Origin: DATAFT01 sp035544635
GTDB lineage: Bacteria; Acidobacteriota; Thermoanaerobaculia; Multivoradales; Multivoraceae
Reading direction: 5' to 3'
Assembly: GCA_035544635.1 (NCBI GenBank)
Contig: DATKDQ010000183.1
Span: 1-20,868 of the forward strand
Length of the DNA stretch: 20,868 nt
Shown here: in pieces, positions 6,675-14,157 of the stretch
How the letters are laid out: each line of letters opens with the position of its first letter
How positions within the stretch are numbered: the first letter of the stretch is position 1
Notes under the pieces: model-generated
Database searches by the model: none
Seen by the model: only the letters and a program-made list of their open reading frames with translations
Told to the model about the DNA's origin: nothing
Program-made: the position numbers and the translations under genes

Positions 6675-8663
6675 TCAGTCGGCCGCGGAGCTCCCAGTCG
6701 CCTCCGCGTCTCCGAGCAGGAACCGCTCCACGAACAGGACGGTGGCATAGAGCTGGAAGCTGCGGTTGCTCTTCCTGCGGAAGCCGTGCCCCTCGTTCTC
6801 GGCTACCAGGTACCAGGCGGGCACTCCATTGGCGCGCACCTCGCCGACGATCTGCTCCGATTCGCTGACCGGCACCCGCGGATCGTTGCGGCCGTGGACG
6901 ATGAAGATCGGCTTCCCGATGTCCCCGGCGCGGTTGAGCGGCGCGATGCGCTCCAGGAACTCGCGCATCTGCGGGTCACGCTCGTCGCCGTACTCGACGC
7001 GGCGCAGGTCGCGGCGGTAGCCCTGCGTGTTCTCGAGGAAGGTGCGCAGGTTGGAGATCCCCACCACCGGGATCGAGCACCGGATGCGGTCGCTGTAGCG
7101 GGCGGCGACGGCGAACGTCATGTGGCCGCCGTAGCTGCCGCCGGTGACCATCACGCGACCGGCGTCGAGGTGGGGGTTCGCCGCGATCCAGTCGAGCAGC
7201 GTACGGATGTCCTCGTACGAGCCCTCGCGCAGAGGGCCGTCGTCGAGCCTGAGGAAGGTCTTGCCGTACCCGGAGGAGCCTCTCACGTTGGGGTAGATGA
7301 CGGCGATCCCCAGCTCCGAGATCCAGACGTTGTCCGTGCCGCGGAAGCTCGGACGCGCCTGCCCTTCCGGGCCGCCGTGGATGTCGATGATCACCGGCCT
7401 CTGTCCGGGGAAGCGCCGCCAGTCGGGCGAGTGGAGAAGCCCCGTGATGCGCCGCCCGTCGAAGCTGGTCCAGGAGATGTCGGTGGGCTCGACGAACCGC
7501 TGGGCGTCGAGGCCGCCGGTCTCGCTCTCGGTCCACCGCTCGACGCTCCCGGTCGAAGCGTCGACGACGTAGACGTCGCCGCTGACGCGCGCCGAGGACA
7601 GCGTCAAGGCGAGATCGTTTCCGTTGCGGTGCCAGCGCAGACCGCTGGCGACGCCGCCAGGGAGCGCCGTGATCTCCCGGCGCTCGCGCGACGCGGTGTC
7701 GAGGAGATAGAGGCGGCTCCATCCACCCTCGTTGGTGAGGAAGGCGAGCGTCGTGCCCTGCTCGGAGAGCTCCACGTCCGTGACGCTCCAGGGAAGGTCG
7801 GTGCTCAAGACCTCGACCGCGCCGTCGGCGAGCCGCAGCGCCGCCAACTGGCGATGCTCGCCAGAAAGATCGGTGGTGGTGAAGACGATCTCGCCCTCCG
7901 CCGAGAAGTGGCCTGCGCCCCAGGCCACGTCCGTCCGGCCCGGGTCCGGCGACAACCGCCGCGGCTGACCGCTCACGAGCTGGAGCAGCCAAAGCGAGCT
8001 CTGGTTGGCCGACACCCGCTCGACCAGGAGGAGGGCGTCGTCCTCGGGAGACCAGTCGGCGACGCTCCAGCCGCCCCCACGCAGCGTGGCGATCCTGCGC
8101 TTCGCGTCCGGCCGCCGCGGGTCGAGCACCCAGATCTCGGTGAAGGCGCCGTCGGCGTCGGCGGCGACCTTGACGAACGCGAGCTGGTCAGAGGCATTCG
8201 ACCAGGGACCGGCTGCATGTCGCTTCTCGCCGTCGGTGAGGAGCACGCTCGCGCCGCTGTGCAGGTCGTAGCGGTAGAGCTGGTGGAACTCGTCGCCGCC
8301 GCGGTCGCGCGAGAGGACGAGCGATCCGCCGTCCCGTGGGTCGTAGGTCGCGGAGCCGACCGGCTCGCGGAAGAACGTGAGCTGCCGGCGCGCTCCCCGG
8401 GGTCGCTCTACGCGGTGGATCTGGTTGGTCTCCCCGAAGCGGGTGGCGACGACCATCTCGCGACGCTCGGGGTGCCAGCCGCGGAACGCGGCGCTGCGGA
8501 TCTCGGTGTAGGGCAGCACCCTCTCGGCCACCTCGATCGGGATCGGCGGGACGCCTTCGGCGGTCAGGTTCTCGCCCGGCTCGAACGTGCTGGCGGCGGC
8601 GAAGAGAGCCGGCGTCGCGAGGAGCGCGAGCACGGCGGTGGCGGCAAGGGGTCTCGGCGTCAT
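6675..8663 (-). CDS. Secreted S9 family prolyl-oligopeptidase-like serine peptidase
   Basis: The product has 662 residues with a clear signal peptide (TAVLALLATPALFAAA). Residues about 40-400 form the WD40/TolB-like beta-propeller that filters substrates in this family. The C-terminal alpha/beta hydrolase domain carries the triad Ser510 (GGSYGGH), Asp594 (HGRNDPRVP) and His626 (ENEGHGF). HGGPEGQARPSF and NVRGSSGYGK are further S9 landmarks. The family removes dipeptides or acyl-amino acids from short peptides; the location is periplasmic or extracellular. ATG 8663 is supported by GGAGG with a 5-base spacer and by the signal peptide immediately following. Open frame further upstream lacks any S9 similarity and overlaps tatD in another frame. 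The gene converges on the M23 gene with only 12 bases between stop codons, so the two mRNA 3' ends probably overlap. Confidence 0.95.
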   Translation of the reverse strand: MTPRPLAATAVLALLATPALFAAASTFEPGENLTAEGVPPIPIEVAERVLPYTEIRSAAFRGWHPERREMVVATRFGETNQIHRVERPRGARRQLTFFREPVGSATYDPRDGGSLVLSRDRGGDEFHQLYRYDLHSGASVLLTDGEKRHAAGPWSNASDQLAFVKVAADADGAFTEIWVLDPRRPDAKRRIATLRGGGWSVADWSPEDDALLLVERVSANQSSLWLLQLVSGQPRRLSPDPGRTDVAWGAGHFSAEGEIVFTTTDLSGEHRQLAALRLADGAVEVLSTDLPWSVTDVELSEQGTTLAFLTNEGGWSRLYLLDTASRERREITALPGGVASGLRWHRNGNDLALTLSSARVSGDVYVVDASTGSVERWTESETGGLDAQRFVEPTDISWTSFDGRRITGLLHSPDWRRFPGQRPVIIDIHGGPEGQARPSFRGTDNVWISELGIAVIYPNVRGSSGYGKTFLRLDDGPLREGSYEDIRTLLDWIAANPHLDAGRVMVTGGSYGGHMTFAVAARYSDRIRCSIPVVGISNLRTFLENTQGYRRDLRRVEYGDERDPQMREFLERIAPLNRAGDIGKPIFIVHGRNDPRVPVSESEQIVGEVRANGVPAWYLVAENEGHGFRRKSNRSFQLYATVLFVERFLLGDAEATGSSAAD

Positions 8664-8700
8664 GGGAACCTCCAGGAGCGACGCAGGGTCGCTTGGCGCC

Positions 8701-8708
8701 AGTGTACC
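8701..8708 (-). promoter_or_regulatory. GGTACACT: putative -10 for the S9 peptidase gene
   Basis: The element lies 37 bases before ATG 8663 on the minus strand, leaving a leader of about 30 bases that contains the GGAGG ribosome site. No good -35 is present at 16-18 bases. It resembles GGTACAGT upstream of the dehydrogenase gene at 20435. Confidence 0.35.
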
Positions 8709-8833
8709 GGGCTCGCCCATGTCACCGCATCGCAGCGCCTCGGTGGCGTTCTCGGAGGCGTGCCGGGTCGCGCGCCCCCCCGCATCGCCTGGCGACTGCG
8801 TGGGAACGCCGCTCGGGGCGCCCGCGGCCGCCG

Positions 8834-9604
8834 CTACAACGCGAACAGGCGGCGCTGATTCTCGGCGACCGCCTCGATCACCGCCTCCTCGGCGACGCCC
8901 TTGATCTCGGCGATCGCCGCCACGCTGATGGTCACGTTCGCCGGCTCGTTGCGCACCCCGGGCTCGGGGCCGAGCACCGGGCTGTCGGTCTCGACCAGGA
9001 GGCTCGCGAGCGGAAGGCGCCGCACCAGCTTCTGCTTCTGCGGAGAGCGGACGATGGAAGGCGGAATCGAGAAGAAGAAGCCCGCCTCGACCGCGGGCAG
9101 CGCGGTGGCCGCCCGACCGTCGAAGGCGTGGAGGAGGACCCGCTCGGCGCCCGCCTCGAGCAGGAGGTCGATCGCGGCCCTGCCGGCGGAGCGGGAGTGC
9201 ACGTTGAGCGGCAGCCCGGTCTCGGCGGAAAGCCGCACGAAGCCGAGGAAGAGCTCGCGCTGGAGCTCGCGCTCCGCCGGGTCCCGCACCTTCCAATGGT
9301 CGAGACCGACCTCGCCGATCGCGACCAGGCGCTCGCGCTCGCTGCGGACGAGCGCCTCGAGCAGAGCCGCCTGCTCACGGTCGAGGATCGTGGGGTAGAG
9401 GCCCGCGGTGGGACGGATCATCCCGTCGGGGGTGGCGGCGAGGAGCAGGTTCTTCTCGGCATCGGCGAGGGTCTCGCCGACCGCCACCACGGCCTTGACG
9501 CCGGCGGCGCGCGCGCGTTCGAGCACCTCGGCGCGGTCGGCGTCGAACTCGGGGGCGACCAGGTGAGCGTGGGCGTCGACCAGGCGCGGCGCGGCGGCGT
9601 TCAT
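8834..9604 (-). CDS. tatD: TatD-family metal-dependent hydrolase (DNase-like)
   Basis: The 256-residue product is the normal length for TatD. Metal-binding motifs appear in order: VDAHAHL (His12, His14), GEVGLDHW (Glu), LNVHSRSAG (His), LLHAFDG (His) and VETDSPVLGPEPG (Asp). TatD proteins are TIM-barrel amidohydrolase-fold 3'-5' exonucleases or AP-endonucleases linked to DNA repair and quality control. Activity on a particular substrate cannot be read here. ATG 9604 overlaps the stop of the upstream fpg-like gene (ATGA), giving a two-gene DNA-repair operon with coupled translation. The family GIHP segment is GLYP here, a common variation. TatD is a broad family, so the symbol denotes the family, not strict orthology to E. 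coli tatD. Confidence 0.92.
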   Translation of the reverse strand: MNAAAPRLVDAHAHLVAPEFDADRAEVLERARAAGVKAVVAVGETLADAEKNLLLAATPDGMIRPTAGLYPTILDREQAALLEALVRSERERLVAIGEVGLDHWKVRDPAERELQRELFLGFVRLSAETGLPLNVHSRSAGRAAIDLLLEAGAERVLLHAFDGRAATALPAVEAGFFFSIPPSIVRSPQKQKLVRRLPLASLLVETDSPVLGPEPGVRNEPANVTISVAAIAEIKGVAEEAVIEAVAENQRRLFAL

Positions 9605-10581
9605 CGACGCCGCCCGCGCGTGCCGCGAGCGGTTCCGCCGCCGCTCGTCGCTGCCGTCTCGGAGCCTGCAGGCGCCGGCCCTCGCGGCTGGCGCAGCTCC
9701 TCGAGCTCCTCGAGCGTCCTCGGCCAGTCGCTCTTGAGCAGCCGCGACAGCGCGCGATCGGCCAGCAGGCGGCCCTCGTTCTGGCAGCGCGCGCAGTAGT
9801 TGCACTCGTTCTCGGCGTAGACGATGCGCTGGACCGGCGAGCCGCAGTCCGGGCAGGGCTCACCGAAGCGGCCGTGAACGGCCATGCCGTCGCGGAACGC
9901 GGTGACGTGCCGGGGGAGCTCGCCCCCCGCCTGGTCGCGCAGGCGCCGCGTCCACAGCTCGAGCACCTCCTGGGTCGCCCGGTGGAGCCGTGCCATCTCG
10001 TCGTCCGTGAGCCGCGCCGTCTGCTTCATCGGCGACAGCCGGGCGCGGTGGAGAATCTCGTCGGAGTACGCATTGCCCACGCCGGAGAGGATGCGGGGAT
10101 CGGTCATCGCGCGCTTCAGCGTGTGGTTCTCGCGCGAAAGCGCCGCGCGGAACGAGTCGAGATCGGAGCCGAGCACCTCGAGCCCGCCACGGTCGAAACC
10201 GCGCACGGCCTCCTCCCCTCGGACCAGGTGGAGCGAGGCGCGCTTCTTGGTGCCGGCCTCGCGCAGGAGAAGCGTGCCCGCCGGAAAGTCGAACGCGGCG
10301 AGGCCGATCCTGCCGGGGAGCTTCGCACCCGGCTTCTCCCAGGCGAGGCGACCCGCGATCATCAGGTGCAGGACGAGGTGGAGGTCGCCTTCGAGATCGA
10401 GGACGATCCGCTTGCCGAGCCGGCGCACGCCGGTCACGTCGCGCCCCTCGGCGGCGTCGAGCGGCGGCGCCACCGAGCGCAGCAGGAACGGGCTCTTGAG
10501 GCGGATCCGCTCGAGCCGTTGGCCGGCGAGGCGCTCCGTGAGCGCCGACACGTAGACCTCGACGTCGGGGAGCTCGGGCAC
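9601..10581 (-). CDS. Fpg/Nei family DNA glycosylase, divergent subfamily with zinc finger and basic tail
   Basis: The 326-residue product starts PELPDVEVY. After Met removal this gives the catalytic N-terminal Pro and Glu of bifunctional glycosylase/AP lyases. The helix-two-turn-helix region (about 150-180) includes ILSGVGNAYSDEIL with its conserved Asn170. A Cys4 zinc finger uses C243, C246, C263 and C266. Two Fpg hallmarks differ: the RRFG lesion-loop is replaced by TKKRAS (111-116), and the Arg five residues before the third zinc Cys is Asn258. It should excise oxidised or otherwise damaged bases, but substrate range may differ from MutM, so no symbol is given. An extra Cys (C260) and a low-complexity basic C-terminus (about 300-326) are unusual. 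It starts with GTG, six bases after a GCTAACAT element and without a visible ribosome site. It overlaps tatD (ATGA). Confidence 0.92.
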   Translation of the reverse strand: MPELPDVEVYVSALTERLAGQRLERIRLKSPFLLRSVAPPLDAAEGRDVTGVRRLGKRIVLDLEGDLHLVLHLMIAGRLAWEKPGAKLPGRIGLAAFDFPAGTLLLREAGTKKRASLHLVRGEEAVRGFDRGGLEVLGSDLDSFRAALSRENHTLKRAMTDPRILSGVGNAYSDEILHRARLSPMKQTARLTDDEMARLHRATQEVLELWTRRLRDQAGGELPRHVTAFRDGMAVHGRFGEPCPDCGSPVQRIVYAENECNYCARCQNEGRLLADRALSRLLKSDWPRTLEELEELRQPRGPAPAGSETAATSGGGTARGTRGRRR

Positions 10582-10587
10582 GCCGGG

Positions 10588-10595
10588 ATGTTAGC
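10588..10595 (-). promoter_or_regulatory. GCTAACAT: putative extended -10 giving a leaderless fpg-like mRNA
   Basis: Only six bases (CCCGGC) separate this element from GTG 10581. A transcription start 6-7 bases past the -10 would fall on the start codon. No Shine-Dalgarno sequence is present. Confidence 0.5.
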
Positions 10596-10640
10596 GAACG
10601 GCTGCGTGCCCGCTGCCGCGCCCGGGCGAGCGGCGCTCGA

Positions 10641-10658
10641 CTCGGAGCGCTCGGAGCG
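10641..10658. repeat. Tandem 9-bp repeat CTCGGAGCG x2
   Basis: Two perfect copies of CTCGGAGCG lie in the 82-base gap between the secreted-protein stop and the fpg-like start. They may be part of a 3' structure of the upstream mRNA. The repeat is short and may be chance in GC-rich DNA. Confidence 0.3.
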
Positions 10659-10663
10659 GGCGG

Positions 10664-12040
10664 CTAAGGAGTGACGTTGCCGTTGAACAGCGTCGGGGTG
10701 TTTCCATGGGGCGCCGGCCCGAGGGTCGGGTCCGGATTGCGGGGCCCGCGCCGGTTGTCGGCACCGAGCGTCAGGTTGTTGAGCGCCGTGGCCTCCAGGC
10801 CGACGCTGAAGCGGCCCTCCGCCGAGTAGGTCGAGGCCACGAAGGCCTGGCGAAAGTACTCGGCTGCGGGATTGCCGTCGTTGAGGTTGAGGAAGAGCCA
10901 GCCGAACGGAGCCTCGACCGTCAGGTCGACACCCACCTGGGCTCGGTTGGTGCCCCAGGGAAAGGGGTTGTCCTGGATCACGGGCTCTCCCACCGGCCCG
11001 CCGCCGGCGTCGATCAGCGGGTTCTCCTGCTCGTCGAAGACCACGATCTGGGTCTGCTGCAGGGGGGTGGGCGTGGTGTTGCAGGCGCGCGTGAAGCCGG
11101 CGCCGAGGCCGTTGCGATCGCGCCAGACCAGAAGGCCGGTTCCCCCGTCGAAGACGCCGCCCGCCAGGTAACGCGTGGCGAACACGCTCGACAGCCCTTC
11201 GCGGTTGTCCTCGCCGGGTTGAGTCGTGGGGTTGCGCAGCGTGCAGTAGAAGGTGGTGGGGTAACGATCGGTGGTGTCGCAGGAGCCGTCTGCCACGCCG
11301 AGGCCGAACCCGTCCGCTTCGATGTGCACGAGGCTCCAACCCTGCGCGAAGTTGCCCGCCGGGTCCACCAGGAAGTAGTCGCCCCACAGCACGTTCTCGT
11401 TGGTGGCCGTGCCCGCCCCGCCGTCTATGAAGTAGTTGACGTTGTCCGGATGCTCCTGCGCGCAGCGCCGCACGACATCGACGGTGACGTAGCCACGCGC
11501 GAGGTTGGGGTTGCCGGGCAGCGAGGCGCACTCGCCGTTGGTTTGAAGCGGCTGTCCGGTCAGCGCCTGCTGCAGGACCTGGAGGAACAGGGCGCTGATG
11601 TTGGCGTAGTTCGGAGCGGAGCCGAAGCTCGTGCTGCAGGTGCCGCCGAAGTTGGTGTGGGGGCCGCTCGAGAACTCGCCCTGGGGCGAGAGCACGTTCG
11701 ACGGCCCGGTGTTCGGCAGGTCGCCGTTGACCACGATGTCGCGGAGGTTGATGGTGTGGACGTCGTAGCCGGTGAGGTAGACGTCGAAGCCGATGACCGG
11801 CACCCACCACTCCGACCAGATCGTCAGGTGGGCGAGGACCGGCTGGTCGGAGGCGTTGTTGATGGCGAGGAGCGTGGTCACGCCGCCGCCGCCGAGCTCG
11901 ACTTCGAAGCGAGGCAGGAGGAGCGTGGCGGCGGGGACGTTGTCCAGGATTCCGATCTCGGCGCGCCCGGCGCTCGGCGCGCCCAGCCATGCGAGGGCGC
12001 CGAGCGAGACCGCGGCGGCGAGGGCGATGAACCTCGGCAT
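10664..12040 (-). CDS. Secreted protein of unknown function, 458 aa
   Basis: I do not recognise a named domain. The N-terminus is a textbook Sec signal with a likely cleavage after SAGRA, so it is exported. The mature protein begins EIGILDNVPAATLLLPRFEV. It then has strand-rich text typical of an all-beta surface or periplasmic protein: LLAINNASDQPVLAHLTIWS resembles an Ig-like or cohesion-type strand pair. It holds six Cys (in GTCST, GECAS, RRCAQ, GSCDT, FYCTL and RACNT), which could form disulfides. It has many Asn, Gly, Thr and Pro residues and no transmembrane segment after the signal. ATG 12040 has a strong AAGGAGGAG ribosome site (12046-12054), suggesting high expression. It lies 105 bases after an exported FG-GAP protein on the same strand and may be co-transcribed with it. 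I believe similar proteins occur in Acidobacteriota, but that is from memory. Confidence 0.85.
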   Translation of the reverse strand: MPRFIALAAAVSLGALAWLGAPSAGRAEIGILDNVPAATLLLPRFEVELGGGGVTTLLAINNASDQPVLAHLTIWSEWWVPVIGFDVYLTGYDVHTINLRDIVVNGDLPNTGPSNVLSPQGEFSSGPHTNFGGTCSTSFGSAPNYANISALFLQVLQQALTGQPLQTNGECASLPGNPNLARGYVTVDVVRRCAQEHPDNVNYFIDGGAGTATNENVLWGDYFLVDPAGNFAQGWSLVHIEADGFGLGVADGSCDTTDRYPTTFYCTLRNPTTQPGEDNREGLSSVFATRYLAGGVFDGGTGLLVWRDRNGLGAGFTRACNTTPTPLQQTQIVVFDEQENPLIDAGGGPVGEPVIQDNPFPWGTNRAQVGVDLTVEAPFGWLFLNLNDGNPAAEYFRQAFVASTYSAEGRFSVGLEATALNNLTLGADNRRGPRNPDPTLGPAPHGNTPTLFNGNVTP

Positions 12041-12131
12041 CGGAACTCCTCCTTCCGCGGGCGATGCGGGCCTTCCGGCGGGAGCCGGCGCACCGGCGTC
12101 GGCGCGGCGTTCGGACCAGTTGGAGCCTGCA

Positions 12132-12139
12132 AGAATAGC
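12132..12139 (-). promoter_or_regulatory. GCTATTCT: putative -10 for the secreted 458-aa protein
   Basis: The element sits 91 bases before ATG 12040, just downstream of the FG-GAP gene stop. It would give a leader of about 85 bases ending in the strong ribosome site. It shares GCTANNNT with the other candidate promoters but lacks the A of GCTANNAT. Confidence 0.3.
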
Positions 12140-12145
12140 AGCGTT

Positions 12146-13903
12146 TCAGCCGTCGCGGGCCGCGGGCCCGGAGACCTTCCAGACCCGAAGCGCCCCACGC
12201 GCGCGGCACCGCGACGCGCGGGTGCCGCCGAAGATGGTCTCGCTGCCCGGCTCCCCGGCGAAGGCCGCCACCACCTCGCCGCGCCCGTCGCGGTCGAGGT
12301 CGACGATCGCGGCTCGGTAGCCGGCGCAGTGCCGGTGCTCCGGGCCGGGCTCCGCCTCGGGGCTCGGATCGAGCGCGAAGCTTCCGGTGCCGTCGTTGAC
12401 CAGGAGCGAGATCCCGCCCTCGGCGTCGAGCGCGACCAGGTCCGCGTCGCCGTCGGCGTCGAGGTCGCCGGCGGCCAGCGCGGTGAGCCCTTCGCCGCCG
12501 CCGTGGTCGGGGGCGGCCCAGATCGACGACCTGCGCCAAGTCGGCGCGCCAGGCTCGCCCGGCATCGCGAAATATACGTCGAGCCCCCACCAGGGCTCGC
12601 CCCCGTAACCCGCCCTCCAGGCGAGGGCGAGGTCGAGTCGACCGTCGGCGTCGAAGTCCGCTAGCGCGACCGCGCGAACGCGCAGCCGAGGTCGGGGATC
12701 CGGCAGCGCGGCCGTCCGCCAGCCGCCGTCGGGCAGGCCGAAATTGAGCAGCTCGGCCGACCCGACCACGCGGCTGTCGGTGACGAAGTCGAGGAGGCCG
12801 TCGCCGTCGAGGTCGGCCACCAGGATGGCGTCCCCCATGAGTGCGCCAGGCCCATTGACGGCCTCCCAGCCTGAGTCGCCGCGGTTCCGGAAGACGACCT
12901 TGCCGAGCGGGAGCGCTCCGTCGGCGAGGTCTCGCACCGAGGACGGGCCCTCCGCCAGCGCCAGGATGTCGAGCCGGCCGTCGCGGTCCCAATCGGCGAG
13001 GGCGATGGCGCGGGACGAGAATCGCGAGCGAGGGTGCTGCACCGCGGCCCCCCCCAGGGCGGCTGGCGGCGTGCTCTCGGGCTCCTGGCGGTGCCGGGGC
13101 AGACCCTCCGATCGCGACGCGAATCCTCCCCGGCCATCGCCGTAGAGCGCGAACAGGCCGGTGTTGTGGACCGCGAGCACCAGGTCCATCCGACCGTCGC
13201 CGTCGAGGTCGCCCGCGGCGATGTCTCCGTAGTCGTAGGGCAGCGGCGGGAACCTCGCCGTGGTGAAGGGGCGCCACCTCCCGGCTCCGTCGCCGAGGAA
13301 GATGACGGGTTCCGCCAGACCCCCCTTGCGCGGCGGTCCGTGGGCGAGGTCCAGATGGCCGTCGCCATCGACGTCGGCGACGGCGAAGCCGTTGCGCCAC
13401 TGTCCCGAACGTGGCAGACCCTCGTCCCAGGGCACGAGAAGCAGTGCGTCCTGCCGGACCGGCTCGCGAGCCGTCGGCGCAGGGCCCGCCGGCGCGTCTG
13501 CGTCCGCGTCCGCCGTGAAGCCGGTGCTCGCGCCCGCCGCACTCCGGTCGCCGGCCGCCTCGCTGCGGTACCAGCGCAGGTAGAGGAAGCGGTCGTCGTG
13601 GTGCTCGACGGTGAAGGCAAGGCCGGGCCGCAGCCTCACCAGCCGCTGGTCCTCGCTCTCGAATCGGTAGTAGCCCTCGTGCTTCTCCCAGCGGAAGAGG
13701 GTGTACTCCCTTCCGTTTTGGTCCACCAGCCACCTGCCGCCGGGCGGGTCGGGCACGGTAGCTTCGCCCGGCTCGACGATCGGCACCCACGAGTAGTCGG
13801 GCGCATCGTCATCCTGGCGTAGCGACTGCCTCGGCTCGACGAGGCGGCTCGTGGCCGCGAGCAGCAGGAGAAGGAAGCCGCCGATCAGGAGACAGGCTCG
13901 CAT
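12146..13903 (-). CDS. Exported FG-GAP/VCBS seven-repeat beta-propeller protein
   Basis: The 585-residue product starts with a signal or membrane anchor (CLLIGGFLLLLLAATS). Residues 35-115 form a unique N-terminal domain. After a low-complexity Ala/Asp linker (about 120-145), seven calcium-type DxDxDG loops occur at Asp 177, 232, 305, 364, 416, 480 and 535, each followed by a hydrophobic strand such as LDLVLA or LDILAL. Seven copies fit an integrin-alpha-like seven-bladed propeller. Its role is probably calcium-dependent binding at the cell surface or in the periplasm; no enzyme motif is visible. Cys526 and Cys566 could close the propeller. I chose ATG 13903 because it directly precedes the signal. 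Open frame further upstream runs through the HAD gene in another frame. The last repeat ends GRGE instead of GRxD, a slight degeneration. Confidence 0.9.
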   Translation of the reverse strand: MRACLLIGGFLLLLLAATSRLVEPRQSLRQDDDAPDYSWVPIVEPGEATVPDPPGGRWLVDQNGREYTLFRWEKHEGYYRFESEDQRLVRLRPGLAFTVEHHDDRFLYLRWYRSEAAGDRSAAGASTGFTADADADAPAGPAPTAREPVRQDALLLVPWDEGLPRSGQWRNGFAVADVDGDGHLDLAHGPPRKGGLAEPVIFLGDGAGRWRPFTTARFPPLPYDYGDIAAGDLDGDGRMDLVLAVHNTGLFALYGDGRGGFASRSEGLPRHRQEPESTPPAALGGAAVQHPRSRFSSRAIALADWDRDGRLDILALAEGPSSVRDLADGALPLGKVVFRNRGDSGWEAVNGPGALMGDAILVADLDGDGLLDFVTDSRVVGSAELLNFGLPDGGWRTAALPDPRPRLRVRAVALADFDADGRLDLALAWRAGYGGEPWWGLDVYFAMPGEPGAPTWRRSSIWAAPDHGGGEGLTALAAGDLDADGDADLVALDAEGGISLLVNDGTGSFALDPSPEAEPGPEHRHCAGYRAAIVDLDRDGRGEVVAAFAGEPGSETIFGGTRASRCRARGALRVWKVSGPAARDG

Positions 13904-14071
13904 GTCGTTTCTCGGCCCGCCTGCGCGCGCGCCGCCGAGCGCCCGGCCGGCGGCTGGACCCTCGAAGGGCGCGGTCCGTGAAATAACTCGCTCGTTTCCG
14001 GCACCTTGCATCGTCTGTTCCCGAGCGCCAGAGAATTGTGCCGCGAACCACTGATACAGGAGACTAGGCGA

Positions 14072-14096
14072 CCGATCCGGCGCCGCGCCGGATCGG
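14072..14096 (-). terminator. Perfect 11-bp hairpin downstream of the HAD gene
   Basis: CCGATCCGGCG pairs perfectly with CGCCGGATCGG around a CCG loop. It lies about 55 bases past the HAD stop codon on the minus strand. There is no T-run, so it would be a non-canonical (I-shaped) intrinsic terminator, an RNA-stabilising hairpin, or a DNA-binding palindrome upstream of the FG-GAP gene. Confidence 0.45.
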
Positions 14097-14110
14097 GATC
14101 GCCAGGTCAT

Positions 14111-14157
14111 CTCTAGCAGCGTGGGTCGATACTGACATTCGCCACGCGCTGCTAGAG
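14111..14157 (-). terminator. Long inverted repeat containing the HAD stop codon
   Basis: CTCTAGCAGCG...TGG (14111-14124) pairs with CCACGCGCTGCTAGAG (14142-14157) with a two-base bulge and a 17-base loop. The TAG stop of the HAD gene (14152-14154) is inside one arm. The position suggests transcript termination or 3' protection, but the long loop and lack of a T-run leave open a protein-binding site. Confidence 0.45.

Noticed and set aside
6786..8858. 690-codon open frame antisense to the S9 peptidase
   Set aside because: No recognisable domain and it is a mirror of a gene with a full catalytic triad.
8664..9296. N-terminal extension of the S9 peptidase frame
   Set aside because: It overlaps tatD in another frame, has no domain, and the internal ATG 8663 has a ribosome site and signal peptide.
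10434..13790. 1118-codon minus-strand open frame spanning the FG-GAP and secreted-protein genes
   Set aside because: Extremely Arg/Pro/Ala-rich shadow in the wrong frame; it crosses two genes with signal peptides and good ribosome sites.
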